In this document: positions 52,952 to 61,614 of the stretch, in pieces
How positions within the stretch are numbered: position 1 is the first letter of the stretch
Layout of the letters: each line of letters begins with the position of its first letter
Origin: Pseudomonas viridiflava
Lineage (GTDB): Bacteria > Pseudomonadota > Gammaproteobacteria > Pseudomonadales > Pseudomonadaceae
DNA length: 64,000 nucleotides
Direction: 5' to 3'
Assembly: GCF_900590885.1 (NCBI RefSeq)
Contig: NZ_UUON01000050.1
Coordinates: 620,001 to 684,000 of the forward strand
The notes under the pieces: model-generated
Seen by the model: the letters and a program-made list of their open reading frames with translations, nothing else
What the model was told of the DNA's origin: nothing
Database searches by the model: none
Position numbers and translations under genes: made by a program

Positions 52952-53571
52952 GATTCAAGGCACCTGCGCAGGCGCTCCATGCCGCGGCGAATCCAGGATT
53001 TGACCGAGCCCAGGGGCGCCGCCAAGTGGTCGGCCAGCTCCGAGCACGACAGGCCCTGGAAGTAAGCCACGGTGATCGACTGGCGCTGCTTGCCGTCGAG
53101 GGTATCGAGGCAGCGGTTGAGGGCGCGGGCTTCGCGTTCGCTGTGAAGTTGCTCGTGGGCGCTGGGGCCGTCGTCGAGCATGGCCTCGAGCTGGCCGTCG
53201 GCCAACGGCTGTTCGCGGCGTTTGCGCAGTTGGTCGATGGCCAGGTTGCGGGTTATGTTCACCATCCAGGTCATCGGCGCCGCCAGGTGCGGCTCGTAGC
53301 GCGACGCGTTGTACCAGATGCGCACAAAAGCCTCCTGCAAGACTTCTTCGGCGAGGTCCGAGCGCCGCATAAAGCGGTAGGCCACACCGTGCAGGCGCGG
53401 GGACACCCGGCGGTAGAGGGTTTCGAACGCCTGGCGGTTGCCCAGGGCGCATTGGGCAAGCAGCGGCTGCAACGGATCGTCGTGGGTGGAAATAGGGCTT
53501 CTCCAGGCCCTCGAACGAGGGCGACGGGACTGCGCACGGTAGGCTGAGGGTAGTTCAGCTTGGGCATTCAT
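52948..53571 (-). CDS. ECF sigma factor
   Basis: 207-residue extracytoplasmic-function sigma factor from MNAQAELPSAYRAQSR (ATG 53571). Region 2 reads FETLYRRVSPRLHGVAYRFMRRSDLAEEVLQEAFVRIWYNASRYEP and TWMVNITRNLAIDQLRKRR. Region 4 reads SITVAYFQGLSCSELADHLAAPLGSVKSWIRRGMERLRRCL. It resembles the SigK/RskA type. It is the first gene of the sigma/anti-sigma/paralogue operon and is divergent from a DUF2780 gene that may be its target. Confidence 0.9.
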   Translation of the reverse strand: MNAQAELPSAYRAQSRRPRSRAWRSPISTHDDPLQPLLAQCALGNRQAFETLYRRVSPRLHGVAYRFMRRSDLAEEVLQEAFVRIWYNASRYEPHLAAPMTWMVNITRNLAIDQLRKRREQPLADGQLEAMLDDGPSAHEQLHSEREARALNRCLDTLDGKQRQSITVAYFQGLSCSELADHLAAPLGSVKSWIRRGMERLRRCLES

Positions 53572-53709
53572 TCCATCCAACTCCGGGCGACGTGTAGGGA
53601 TATACGCAAGGCAGGGCGATTCGGATGCACTGCTTGTGTATCGGGGGAACAAGCCCCTCAATCGCCAGTCCAACGCCTGCTTTCACCCCTACACCCAGAG
53701 GTTGTTTCG

Positions 53710-54282
53710 ATGAAGATTTCACGCGGTTTCGCCCTTTCCTGCCTGATGACCCTGGCAGCCGGCCCGGTGTTCGCCGCAGGCTTCAGCCTTGGCGACGCGG
53801 CCAATGCGATTTCCGGCATGCAGGGTGGCAACAACAAGGCCGCTGCCGCCGCACCGTCGTCGGAGACGGCCGGCCTGCTCAGCGCACTGACCTCGCAACT
53901 GAACATCACCCCCGAACAGGCCGTCGGCGGCACCGGCGCCATGCTCGGCCTGGCGAAGAACAAACTCAGCGGCAATGACTATTCGCAATTGGGCAACAGC
54001 GTGCCGGGCCTCGACCAGTTGTCGGGCAACAATGCGTTGGGCAGCCTCGGTGCCTTGAGCGGGATGCTCGGCCAGACCGGCGGCAGCAAGACCAGCGGCC
54101 TCGACGGCCTGCTGGGTAACGTGAAAAACACCAACGACCTCAACACCGCGTTCAGCGCCCTGGGCATGGACAGCGGCATGATCGGCCAGTTTGCCCCGGT
54201 GATCCTGCAATACCTGGGTGGCCAGGGCGCCAGCAGCTCGGTGCTGGGCAAGCTGGCCCAGGCCTGGGGTACTGGCAGCTAA
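53710..54282 (+). CDS. DUF2780 (VcgC/VcgE-type) exported protein
   Basis: 190 residues from MKISRGFALSCLMTLAAGPVFA (ATG 53710, AGAGG upstream). A Sec signal peptide of about 22 residues is followed by a Gly/Ala/Asn-rich body (FSLGDAANAISGMQGGNNKAA...). The middle carries LTSQLNITPEQAVGGTGAMLGLAKNKLSGNDYSQL, the DUF2780 core. The end is FAPVILQYLGGQGASSSVLGKLAQAW. Function unknown. It lies divergent from the ECF sigma gene; its stop overlaps the end of the convergent acyltransferase gene by 4 bp. Confidence 0.82.
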   Translation: MKISRGFALSCLMTLAAGPVFAAGFSLGDAANAISGMQGGNNKAAAAAPSSETAGLLSALTSQLNITPEQAVGGTGAMLGLAKNKLSGNDYSQLGNSVPGLDQLSGNNALGSLGALSGMLGQTGGSKTSGLDGLLGNVKNTNDLNTAFSALGMDSGMIGQFAPVILQYLGGQGASSSVLGKLAQAWGTGS

Positions 54283-55166
54283 GGCTGCCCCGCGCGCAGT
54301 TGCTCGATGCGCGCGTCCTTGTCCTTCCAGAGCTGGTTGACCCAGTTCTGGACGGTCTGGCGAAACGCCGGGTCGTTCTCGTAATCGCTTTGCCACAAGG
54401 CCGGGTCCAGCTCGCGGGTCTGGATATCGATGATCACCTCTGGCACCGCGCCGCTGATCAAGTCCCAGAACCCCGGAATCCTGTCCTGTGGATACACCAC
54501 GGTCACATCCAGCACCGCGTCCAGCTGCTCGCCCATCGCCGCCAGCACAAACGCCACGCCACCGGCCTTGGGCTTGAGCAAACGGGTGAAGGGTGAATCC
54601 TGCTGCTTGCGCTTGGCCTCGTTGAACCGCGTGCCTTCCAGGTAATTGACCACCGTCACCGGCTGGCGCTTGAACAGCTCGCAGGCCTGCTTGGTGATCT
54701 TCAAATCCTGCCCCGCCAGCTCCGGGTGCTTGGCCAGGAACGCCTTGCTGTAGCGCTTCATGAACGGGTAATCCAGCGCCCACCACGCCAGGCCCAGGAA
54801 CGGTACCCAGATCAGTTCTTTTTTCAGGAAGAATTTGAAGAACGGCGTGCGCCGGTTAAGGGCCTGGATCAGCGCCGGAATATCGACCCAGGACTGGTGG
54901 TTGCTGATCACCAGGTAAGAGGTATCGCCGCGCAGCTCGGCGCCGCCGCGAATGTCCCAGTGGGTGGGGATGCACAGCGCGAAAATCAGCTTGTCGATCT
55001 CGGCCCAGGTCTCGGCGATCCACATCACCGCCCATGACATGTAGTCACGCGAGCGGCCTGGCGCCACCAGCTTGAGCAGCGCGAACACCAGCAACGGGCC
55101 GATCAGGATCAGCGTATTGAGCAATAGCAGCAGTGAGACAAAACAGCCGGTGAGCAGGCGGCGCAT
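54279..55166 (-). CDS. PlsC/YihG-type 1-acylglycerol-phosphate acyltransferase-like protein
   Basis: 295-residue membrane acyltransferase. One N-terminal helix (LTGCFVSLLLLLNTLILIGPLLVFALL). The catalytic NHQSWVDI (HxxxxD) is at about residues 89-96. FLEGTR-like YLEGTRFNEAKR near 178 is the acceptor-binding motif. Similar to E. coli YihG, which incorporates particular fatty acids into phospholipids. Start at ATG 55166; the frame extends two codons upstream to a TTG. Confidence 0.87.
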   Translation of the reverse strand: MRRLLTGCFVSLLLLLNTLILIGPLLVFALLKLVAPGRSRDYMSWAVMWIAETWAEIDKLIFALCIPTHWDIRGGAELRGDTSYLVISNHQSWVDIPALIQALNRRTPFFKFFLKKELIWVPFLGLAWWALDYPFMKRYSKAFLAKHPELAGQDLKITKQACELFKRQPVTVVNYLEGTRFNEAKRKQQDSPFTRLLKPKAGGVAFVLAAMGEQLDAVLDVTVVYPQDRIPGFWDLISGAVPEVIIDIQTRELDPALWQSDYENDPAFRQTVQNWVNQLWKDKDARIEQLRAGQP

Positions 55167-55337
55167 AAGCAACTCTTGGAATCTTGTGGGCGGGCCATGA
55201 TAAGCAAGCTGAGTCTAGAGGCCAAATCGCAAAGCGTCGGACGAATGTTTCACAATGTGGCTGGTAGGGTTGAGAACTAACTAACGATGGCTTTTGCGGT
55301 CTAGAATCCGCCTACTTCTTTCCGAGGAAATCACTTC

Positions 55338-55838
55338 GTGAAACTGCTCCTTGCCTCCCTCGCCCTGGCTGCCTTGCCGGTCATGGCCGCCGAACCGACC
55401 CTTTACGGGCGCTACGAATACATTCAATTGCCGGAGATCGGCGAAACCTTCAAGGCCAAGATGGACACCGGTGCGCTGACCGCCTCGCTGTCGGCCCGCG
55501 ACATCGAAACCTTCACCCGTGACGGCGACGATTGGGTGCGCTTCCGCCTCGGCGGCAAGGACGCGACCAACAAGGTCTACGAACACAAAGTGTCGCGCAT
55601 CAGCAAAATCAAGAGTCGCGCCGACGAAGACGACGACAAGGACGAAGCCAGCGTGGCCAAGCGCCCGGTGATCGATCTGGAAATGTGCCTGGGCGACGTC
55701 AAGCGCACCGTCGAGGTCAACCTCACCGACCGCAGCAGCTTCAACTACCCGTTGCTGATCGGCGCCAAGGCCCTGCGTGAATTCGGCGCAGCGGTGAACC
55801 CGGCGCGTCGTTACACTGCCGACAAACCGGACTGCTGA
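55338..55838 (+). CDS. Periplasmic retropepsin-like (RimB/DUF785-type) protein
   Basis: 166 residues starting at GTG 55338 with GAGGAA upstream. Signal peptide MKLLLASLALAALPVMA. The aspartic protease-like motif KMDTGALTASLSA (DTG) is near residue 41, as in the family annotated as ATP-dependent zinc protease. A charged insert (SRADEDDDKDEASVAKRP) interrupts the fold, and NYPLLIGAKALREFGAAVNPARRY closes it. It lies 9 bp upstream of creB and may be co-transcribed. Substrate unknown. Confidence 0.8.
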   Translation: MKLLLASLALAALPVMAAEPTLYGRYEYIQLPEIGETFKAKMDTGALTASLSARDIETFTRDGDDWVRFRLGGKDATNKVYEHKVSRISKIKSRADEDDDKDEASVAKRPVIDLEMCLGDVKRTVEVNLTDRSSFNYPLLIGAKALREFGAAVNPARRYTADKPDC

Positions 55839-55847
55839 CGGACCCAC

Positions 55848-56516
55848 ATGCCCCACATCCTGATTGTCGAAGACGAAGCGGCGATAGCCGACACGCTGAT
55901 ATTCGCCCTGCAAGGCGAAGGCTTTACCACCACCTGGCTGAGCCTCGGCCAGGAGGCGCTGGCCCATCAGCGCGCCACTCCGGCCGACCTGATCATCCTC
56001 GACATCGGCTTGCCCGACATCAGCGGCTTTGAAACCTGCAAGCAACTGCGACGCTTCAGTGAAGTGCCGGTGATGTTCCTCAGTGCCCGGGATGGCGAAA
56101 TCGACCGCGTGGTGGGGCTGGAGATCGGTGCAGACGACTATGTGGTCAAGCCTTTCAGCCCACGGGAAGTGGCGGCGCGGGTTCGGGCGATCCTCAAGCG
56201 CGTCGGCCCAGGTGTTGCGCCTGCCGTATTCCAGGTGGACCTGGAGCGCATGCAAATCAACTATCGCGGCCAGCCCTTGAGCCTCACGCGCCACGAATTC
56301 CGTTTGCTGCAAAGCCTGCTGGAACAACCCGAGCGAGTGTTCAGCCGCGAGCAACTGCTGGACGCGGTGGGCGTGGCGGCGGATGCCGGCTACGAGCGCA
56401 ATATCGACAGCCATATCAAAAGCCTGCGCGGCAAATTGCGCAGCGTGGCCGCCGAAGCCGAACCGATCCAGACCCATCGCGGCCTCGGGTACAGCTACAG
56501 CCCGAGCAACAGCTGA
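55848..56516 (+). CDS. creB: Response regulator CreB
   Basis: 222-residue OmpR/PhoB-type regulator. Receiver domain: acidic pair EDE near residue 8-10, phospho-acceptor Asp in LIILDIGLPDISGFE near residue 53, and K105-like Lys in VVKPFSPREVAARV. The C-terminal winged helix is FRLLQSLLEQPERVFSREQLLDAV...RNIDSHIKSLRGKLR. CreBC in Pseudomonas responds to penicillin-binding-protein inhibition and affects beta-lactam resistance and biofilm. The stop overlaps creC by one base. Confidence 0.93.
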   Translation: MPHILIVEDEAAIADTLIFALQGEGFTTTWLSLGQEALAHQRATPADLIILDIGLPDISGFETCKQLRRFSEVPVMFLSARDGEIDRVVGLEIGADDYVVKPFSPREVAARVRAILKRVGPGVAPAVFQVDLERMQINYRGQPLSLTRHEFRLLQSLLEQPERVFSREQLLDAVGVAADAGYERNIDSHIKSLRGKLRSVAAEAEPIQTHRGLGYSYSPSNS

Positions 56517-57955
56517 TGCGCCTGGGGCTGCGGATTTTCCTGGTGTACGCGCTGTTTATCGGCCTCACCGGCTACTTTGTGCTCAGCACCGTGATGAAGG
56601 AAATCCGCCCCGGCGTGCGCCAGTCCACCGAAGAAACCCTGGTGGACACCGCCAACCTGCTGGCCGAGATCCTGCGCGACGACGTGAAAAACGGCACCCT
56701 CGGCCAAAGCCACTGGCCGGAGCTGCTCAAGGCCTACGGCAATCGCCAGCCGGGCGCGACCATCTGGGGCCTGCCAAAAAACCAGGTCAACCACCGCATC
56801 TATGTGACCGACGCCAAGGGCAGCGTGCTGCTGGATTCCTCGGGCGAAGCCGTGGGCCAGGACTATTCCAAGTGGAATGACGTGTACCTGACCTTGCGCG
56901 GCGAATACGGCGCGCGCTCCACCCGCAGCGAACTGGACGACCCCACCTCATCGGTGATGCACGTGGGCGCGCCGATCCGTGACAACGGCCAGATCATCGG
57001 CGTGGTCACGGTGGCCAAGCCCAACAGCTCGTTGCAGCCGTATGTGGACCGCACGGAACGCCGCCTGCTGTGGTACGGCGCCGGGTTGGTGATTCTTGGC
57101 CTGTTGCTCGGCGCGTTGCTGTCGTGGTGGCTGAGCGTTGCGTTAAGACGGCTGACGGCCTATGCCGAAGCCGTCAGCGAAGGCCGTCGCGCCGAGTTGC
57201 CGCATTACCGGGGCGGCGAGCTCAAGCAGCTGTCCACCGCCGTGGAGCACATGCGCACGCAGCTGGAGGGCAAGGCGTACGTCGAGCATTACGTGCACAC
57301 CCTGACCCATGAATTGAAAAGCCCGCTGGCGGCTATTCGCGGCGCGGCCGAGCTGTTGCAGGGCGACATGACCCGCGAGCAGCAGCAGCGTTTTGTCGGC
57401 AATATCGACAGCGAAAGCGCACGCCTGCAGCAGTTGATCGAACGCCTGCTGAACCTGGCGCAGGTGGAGCAGCGCCAGGGTTTGGAAGAACAAATCAGCA
57501 TGCCCTTGGCCGCCCTGGTCGAAGATGTACTCAAGGCCCAATGCGCACGCATTGAAGGCGCCGGCTTGCGGGTGGAGCAGGACATTGCGCCGGACGTGAA
57601 GGTATTCGGCGAACCCTTCCTGCTGCGCCAGGCCCTGGGCAACCTGCTGGAGAATGCCCTGGATTTCACCCCGCCGGGCGGCGCATTAAGGTTCAGCGCG
57701 CAGACGCGGCATAACGACGTGCAGGTGAGCCTGTTCAACCAGGCCGCGCCGATTCCGGACTACGCCCTGCCGCGCCTGAGCGAGCGTTTCTACTCGCTGC
57801 CACGCCCGGCCAGCGGGCGCAAAAGCACCGGCCTGGGCCTCAATTTTGTCGAAGAAGTGATGAAGCTGCACGGCGGCGCGCTGCAGATCGGCAACGTGCC
57901 AGGCGGCGTGCAGGCGGTGCTGCATCTCCACACAGTCTCCACATTGCCCACATAA
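56516..57955 (+). CDS. creC: Sensor histidine kinase CreC
   Basis: 479 residues. Transmembrane helix 1 is at about residues 4-24 and helix 2 at about 185-205; between them is a periplasmic sensor domain (VDTANLLAEILRDDV..., VMHVGAPIRDNGQIIGVVTVAKP). A HAMP-like linker follows. H-box HTLTHELKSPLAAIRGAAELL near residue 262, N-box LGNLLENALDFTPPGG, and G-box GRKSTGLGLNFVEEVMKLHGG. Overlaps creB and pairs with it. Confidence 0.93.
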   Translation: MRLGLRIFLVYALFIGLTGYFVLSTVMKEIRPGVRQSTEETLVDTANLLAEILRDDVKNGTLGQSHWPELLKAYGNRQPGATIWGLPKNQVNHRIYVTDAKGSVLLDSSGEAVGQDYSKWNDVYLTLRGEYGARSTRSELDDPTSSVMHVGAPIRDNGQIIGVVTVAKPNSSLQPYVDRTERRLLWYGAGLVILGLLLGALLSWWLSVALRRLTAYAEAVSEGRRAELPHYRGGELKQLSTAVEHMRTQLEGKAYVEHYVHTLTHELKSPLAAIRGAAELLQGDMTREQQQRFVGNIDSESARLQQLIERLLNLAQVEQRQGLEEQISMPLAALVEDVLKAQCARIEGAGLRVEQDIAPDVKVFGEPFLLRQALGNLLENALDFTPPGGALRFSAQTRHNDVQVSLFNQAAPIPDYALPRLSERFYSLPRPASGRKSTGLGLNFVEEVMKLHGGALQIGNVPGGVQAVLHLHTVSTLPT

Positions 57956-58006
57956 ATCCCCCACACAGGCTGCCCAGACTCCCCCCATCCAAACAGGGAG
58001 AGACCC

Positions 58007-59380
58007 ATGAACCGCAGCCTGCTTTTCAAACTTGGCGCGATTGCGCTGCTGATTCTTTTGTTGCTGATTCCGTTGCTGATGATCAACGGCATCATTGCCG
58101 ACCGTCAGCTCACCCGCGACGCGGTACTGGAAGACATCGCCCGCAGTTCCAGCTTCAGCCAACGCCTCACCGGCCCGGTGATGGTGGTGCCGTACCGCAA
58201 GACCGTGCGCGAGTGGAAACTCAATGAAAAGCTCAACAAACGCTACGAGGAAACCCGCGAAGAGCGTGGTCGTCTGTATTTCCTGCCGGACCGTTTTGAA
58301 CTCGACGGCAAGGTGCAAACCGAACTGCGCGCACGGGGCATCTACCAGGCGCGGCTGTTCCATGCCGACAACCGCATCAGCGGGCGTTTCGAGCTGCCGG
58401 CGCAGTTGGGTATCACCGAAAACTTTGCCGATTACCGCTTTGAGCCGGCGTTTCTGGCGGTGGGCATCAGCGATATTCGCGGCATTGAAAACGCCCTGAG
58501 CCTGGAGCTGGGCAGCCAGCGCCTGGAGTTCGAACCGGGCTCCCAGGTGGATTGGCTGGGGGAGGGCGTGCACGTGGCGCTGCCGGAGCAGGACAGCAAA
58601 AAACCAGCCGTTCTGGAGTTCGCCTTTGACCTGCGCCTGCAAGGCACCGAGCAACTGCAAGTGGTGCCGGTGGGCAAGACCAGCCAGGTGTCGCTGGCGT
58701 CCAACTGGCCGCACCCGAGCTTTATCGGCAACTTCCTGCCGGCACAACGGGAAGTCACCGACACCGGCTTTACCGCCAGTTGGCAGACCACGTTCTTTTC
58801 CACCAACCTCGAACAGGCCCTGCAAACCTGCCTGGACGGCCAGGGCTGCAAAGACTTCAACGGCCGCAGCTTCGGCGTGAACTTCATCGACCCGGTGGAC
58901 CAGTACCTCAAGAGCGACCGTGCGATCAAATACGCACTGCTGTTTATCGCCCTCACGTTCGCCGGCTTCTTCCTGTTCGAAGTGCTGAAAAACCTGGCGG
59001 TGCACCCGATCCAATATGCGTTGGTGGGCTTTGCCCTGGCGTTCTTCTACCTGCTGCTGTTGTCGTTGTCCGAGCACTTGGGCTTTGCGCTGGCCTACCT
59101 GATATCGGCGAGTGCCTGTGTATTGCTGATCGGTTTTTACGTGTGCCACGTGCTGCGCAGTGTAAGCCATGGTCTGGGCTTTTCGGCGGGGTTGGCGGCG
59201 CTGTATGGCTTGTTGTACGGGCTGTTGAGTGCCGAGGATTACGCGCTGCTGATGGGCTCGCTGCTGCTGTTCGGCCTGCTGGGCACGGTGATGGTGCTGA
59301 CCCGTAAGCTGGATTGGTATGGGGTGGGCAAACGCAAGGTGGTTGAGCCGTTGCAGTTTGATCTGGGGGTGGTGCAATGA
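58007..59380 (+). CDS. creD: Inner-membrane protein CreD
   Basis: 457-residue protein with one N-terminal helix (AIALLILLLLIPLLMINGIIADR), a large periplasmic domain (about residues 35-305) and a C-terminal bundle of about five helices. RSFGVNFIDPVDQYLKSDRAIKYALLFIALTFAGFFLFE is a CreD signature. In Pseudomonas creD is induced by CreBC. Here it follows creC by 51 bp after GGGAGAG, so it may also be transcribed with creBC. Confidence 0.94.
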   Translation: MNRSLLFKLGAIALLILLLLIPLLMINGIIADRQLTRDAVLEDIARSSSFSQRLTGPVMVVPYRKTVREWKLNEKLNKRYEETREERGRLYFLPDRFELDGKVQTELRARGIYQARLFHADNRISGRFELPAQLGITENFADYRFEPAFLAVGISDIRGIENALSLELGSQRLEFEPGSQVDWLGEGVHVALPEQDSKKPAVLEFAFDLRLQGTEQLQVVPVGKTSQVSLASNWPHPSFIGNFLPAQREVTDTGFTASWQTTFFSTNLEQALQTCLDGQGCKDFNGRSFGVNFIDPVDQYLKSDRAIKYALLFIALTFAGFFLFEVLKNLAVHPIQYALVGFALAFFYLLLLSLSEHLGFALAYLISASACVLLIGFYVCHVLRSVSHGLGFSAGLAALYGLLYGLLSAEDYALLMGSLLLFGLLGTVMVLTRKLDWYGVGKRKVVEPLQFDLGVVQ

Positions 59381-59464
59381 TTGGCTTGCGCGAGGATCAA
59401 CAAATGAAGATGCAACTGGTGGCGAGGATTGCGGCCTTGCTTCCCCCACCACCATTGCACAAGA

Positions 59465-60094
59465 TCAAACCGGCGGCTGGGTCTGCTGCATCGAAGGCCG
59501 CTGGCTGATCTCGGCGTACCAGGCGGCGAGCTGTGGGTTGTCTGCGCGCCATTGCATATCGGGGTGACGGAAGTCCAGGTAGCCCAGGGCGCAGGCGACG
59601 CTGATGGCGGCGACGTCGAAGTGGCTGGCCAGTTCGGCAATCGCGTCCTGTTCCAGCTCGGCGAGGGTGCGGCGGATCTTATTGCGCTGCTCATCCAGCC
59701 ACGGCGCCCAGTGTTTTTCCTCGGGGCGCAGGGCCGACTCATAACGCACCAGCACGGCGGCGTCCATGATGCCGTCGGCCATCGAGGCCAGGGTCAGGCG
59801 CCGCCAGCGGGCCGAGCCGTCGCGAGGAATCAGCGGGTTGCCGACGTGCTGGTGATCGATGTAATCGAGGATCACCCGGCTGTCGTGCAGCACCGAGCCA
59901 TCGGCCAGGCGCAGGGCGGGGATCTTGCCCACGGGGTTGCCTTGCACCACTTGGGCGTCGGGGTTTACCGGGGTCGGCATGCAGCTTTGCAGGGCCACGC
60001 GGTCCTGCTGGCCGGTCTCGATCAGCAGCACGCGGACTTTACGCACAAAGGGTGAAGCGGGATTGTGGAACAGGGTCATGCTGGGAGCGGCCAT
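59465..60094 (-). CDS. Glutathione S-transferase family protein
   Basis: 209 residues from MAAPSMTLFHNPASPFVRKV. The ATG at 60094 is 6 nt after AGAGGA; an ATG two codons upstream directly abuts it. The N-terminal thioredoxin-like domain has SPFVRKVRVLLIE (Ser near residue 14 in the catalytic position), NPVGKIPAL (cis-Pro) and LHDSRVILDYID (glutathione-binding). The C-terminal helical domain contains ISVACALGYLDFRHPDM. Convergent with creD. Substrate unknown. Confidence 0.88.
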   Translation of the reverse strand: MAAPSMTLFHNPASPFVRKVRVLLIETGQQDRVALQSCMPTPVNPDAQVVQGNPVGKIPALRLADGSVLHDSRVILDYIDHQHVGNPLIPRDGSARWRRLTLASMADGIMDAAVLVRYESALRPEEKHWAPWLDEQRNKIRRTLAELEQDAIAELASHFDVAAISVACALGYLDFRHPDMQWRADNPQLAAWYAEISQRPSMQQTQPPV

Positions 60095-60177
60095 GGGCAT
60101 TCCTCTGAATAGACTGGGGCTAGCCTAGAGGGTTGCGCGGTGGCTGGCGAGGGGTTGTGGGTGTTTTTCAGGGCCTC

Positions 60178-60263
60178 ATCGGGGGCAAGCCCCCTCCCAC
60201 ATTTGATAGGCGCCGCAGTCAAAATGTGGGAGGGGCGGTGCGACGGTTCGACTTGCCCCCGAT
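60178..60263. repeat. REPIN with a 15-nt expanded REP arm (second copy)
   Basis: Inverted REP pair upstream of the GST gene. The right arm reads GTGGGAGGGGC, then GGTGCGACGGTTCGA, then CTTGCCCCCGAT. The 15 extra bases match, with one difference, the expansion in the REPIN at 19259-19344. The left arm is a normal REP. Confidence 0.88.
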
Positions 60264-60270
60264 AGCGCCC

Positions 60271-60453
60271 TCAGCCGCGCCGCTTGAACAAGGACCAAAC
60301 CCCAATTGCAGCAGGCACACCCAACCCCACCCAACTCAGCGAATCCCACCACCCATCCCCCAGCAACGCCGCAAACAACCCGGCCGCACTGAGCACGCCA
60401 ATCCCCAGCGGAATCCCGAACACCTTCCAGAAATTCGACTGACGCGGCTTCAT
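60271..60453 (-). CDS. Small two-helix membrane protein of the iron-uptake operon
   Basis: 60 residues (MKPRQSNFWKVFGIPLGIGVLSAAGLFAALLGDG...). Two hydrophobic segments (about residues 12-31 and 40-54) and a Lys/Arg-rich C-terminus (LFKRRG). Its start overlaps the end of the PepSY gene by 4 bp (ATGA), so it is translated with it. Such short proteins accompany PepSY/TonB-receptor pairs in Pseudomonas. Function unknown. Confidence 0.72.
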   Translation of the reverse strand: MKPRQSNFWKVFGIPLGIGVLSAAGLFAALLGDGWWDSLSWVGLGVPAAIGVWSLFKRRG

Positions 60454-61553
60454 GCCTTGCCCGCCTTGCGTCGCACGATCCACAGGTAAATCCCGCTGAC
60501 CAGCACGATGATGGTCAGCACATCCAGCACCGCCCAGAGGATCTTCATCGGCATGCCGCCGTAGTCGCCAAAGTGCAGGGGCTGGGACATGCCCATGGCG
60601 TCCATGTACCACGGCCGTTCGGCGATGGCGGTGACGGCCAGGGTGCTGGCGTCGATCAATACCGGCGTCAGCAGGTGCGAGGTCAGGTGGGTGCTGCCCT
60701 TCATGAACACCGCGTAATGGTGCTCGCTGGAAAAGCGTGTGCCGGGGAAGGCGATGAAGTCCGGCTGCATGCCTGGTGCGGCCTTGGCGGCGATGGTCAG
60801 CAGCTCGGTGGCCGGTGCACGCTGGGTCAGCGGCGGCGCAGTTTTGTACGGCTCGATCATGGCGCTGAGGCTGTCCTGGCGCCAGGCGGCGATGATCAGG
60901 TCGGCGCAGGCGCTGATCACGCCGGTCACGCCCACCACCAGGGCCCAGGTCAGGGTGACCACGCCGATCAGGTTATGCAGGTCGAGCCAGCGCAGGCGGG
61001 TGGATTTGTCCTGGCGCACGGTGGCGAATTTCAACCGGCGCATGAACGGCAGGTACAGCACCGTGCCCGAGACGATTGCGACCACAAACAAAATACCCAT
61101 GAACGCCAGCAGCAACTTGCCCGGCAGCCCGGCGAACATATCCACATGCAGGCGCAACAGGAACAGGGTCAAGCCGCCATTCGCCGAGGGCATCTCCACC
61201 GACTCGCCGGTGCGCGCGTCCAGCATGAAGGTGTGGGACGAGTTGGGCTCGGTACCGGCCGTGGCGGCCATGATCGCGATCACGCCGTTTTTGTCGTCCT
61301 CGTCCCACGCCAGGTATTGCATGGCCTCGCCGGGGCGATGGGCCTCAGCTTTCGCCACCAGCTGCTCAAGGTTCAGCTGCGGCGTGTCGGCGGGCATCTG
61401 CGCCAATTGCGGCTCGTTGCCCAGCAGGTGGTCGATCTCATGGTGAAACACCAACGGCAGGCCGGTGAGGGCGAGCAGCAGCAGGAACACCGTGCAGATC
61501 AGGCTGGTCCAGGTGTGGACGAAGGACCAGCGGCGGATGGTTTTGCTTTTCAT
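60450..61553 (-). CDS. PepSY-associated transmembrane protein (PiuB-like)
   Basis: 367-residue inner-membrane protein with four main helices: near the N-terminus (WTSLICTVFLLLLALTGLPLVF), two in the middle, and near the C-terminus (ILWAVLDVLTIIVLVSGIYLWIVRRK). FHHEIDHLL after the first helix and the His in LRWLDLHNLIGVVTLTWALVVGVTGV are typical of PepSY_TM proteins linked to ferric-siderophore reduction. It lies downstream of the TonB-dependent receptor, supporting a role in iron release in the periplasm or inner membrane. Confidence 0.88.
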   Translation of the reverse strand: MKSKTIRRWSFVHTWTSLICTVFLLLLALTGLPLVFHHEIDHLLGNEPQLAQMPADTPQLNLEQLVAKAEAHRPGEAMQYLAWDEDDKNGVIAIMAATAGTEPNSSHTFMLDARTGESVEMPSANGGLTLFLLRLHVDMFAGLPGKLLLAFMGILFVVAIVSGTVLYLPFMRRLKFATVRQDKSTRLRWLDLHNLIGVVTLTWALVVGVTGVISACADLIIAAWRQDSLSAMIEPYKTAPPLTQRAPATELLTIAAKAAPGMQPDFIAFPGTRFSSEHHYAVFMKGSTHLTSHLLTPVLIDASTLAVTAIAERPWYMDAMGMSQPLHFGDYGGMPMKILWAVLDVLTIIVLVSGIYLWIVRRKAGKA

Positions 61554-61577
61554 TTTCTAGCCTTCAGACACACCAAA

Positions 61578-61594
61578 GCCGCCCCGGGGGCGGC
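61578..61594 (-). terminator. GC-rich hairpin between the receptor and PepSY genes
   Basis: GCCGCCCC/GGGGCGGC palindrome 21 bp after the receptor stop codon, followed on the minus strand by TTTGG. It may be a leaky terminator lowering expression of the downstream genes relative to the receptor. Confidence 0.45.
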
Positions 61595-61614
61595 CTGGTT
61601 GTTAACTCAGCCGA

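Noticed and set aside
57956..58006. Search for a CreB-binding tag (TTCAC-N6-TTCAC) upstream of creD
   Set aside because: The 51-bp creC-creD gap contains no such direct repeat, so CreB control of creD at this position could not be supported.
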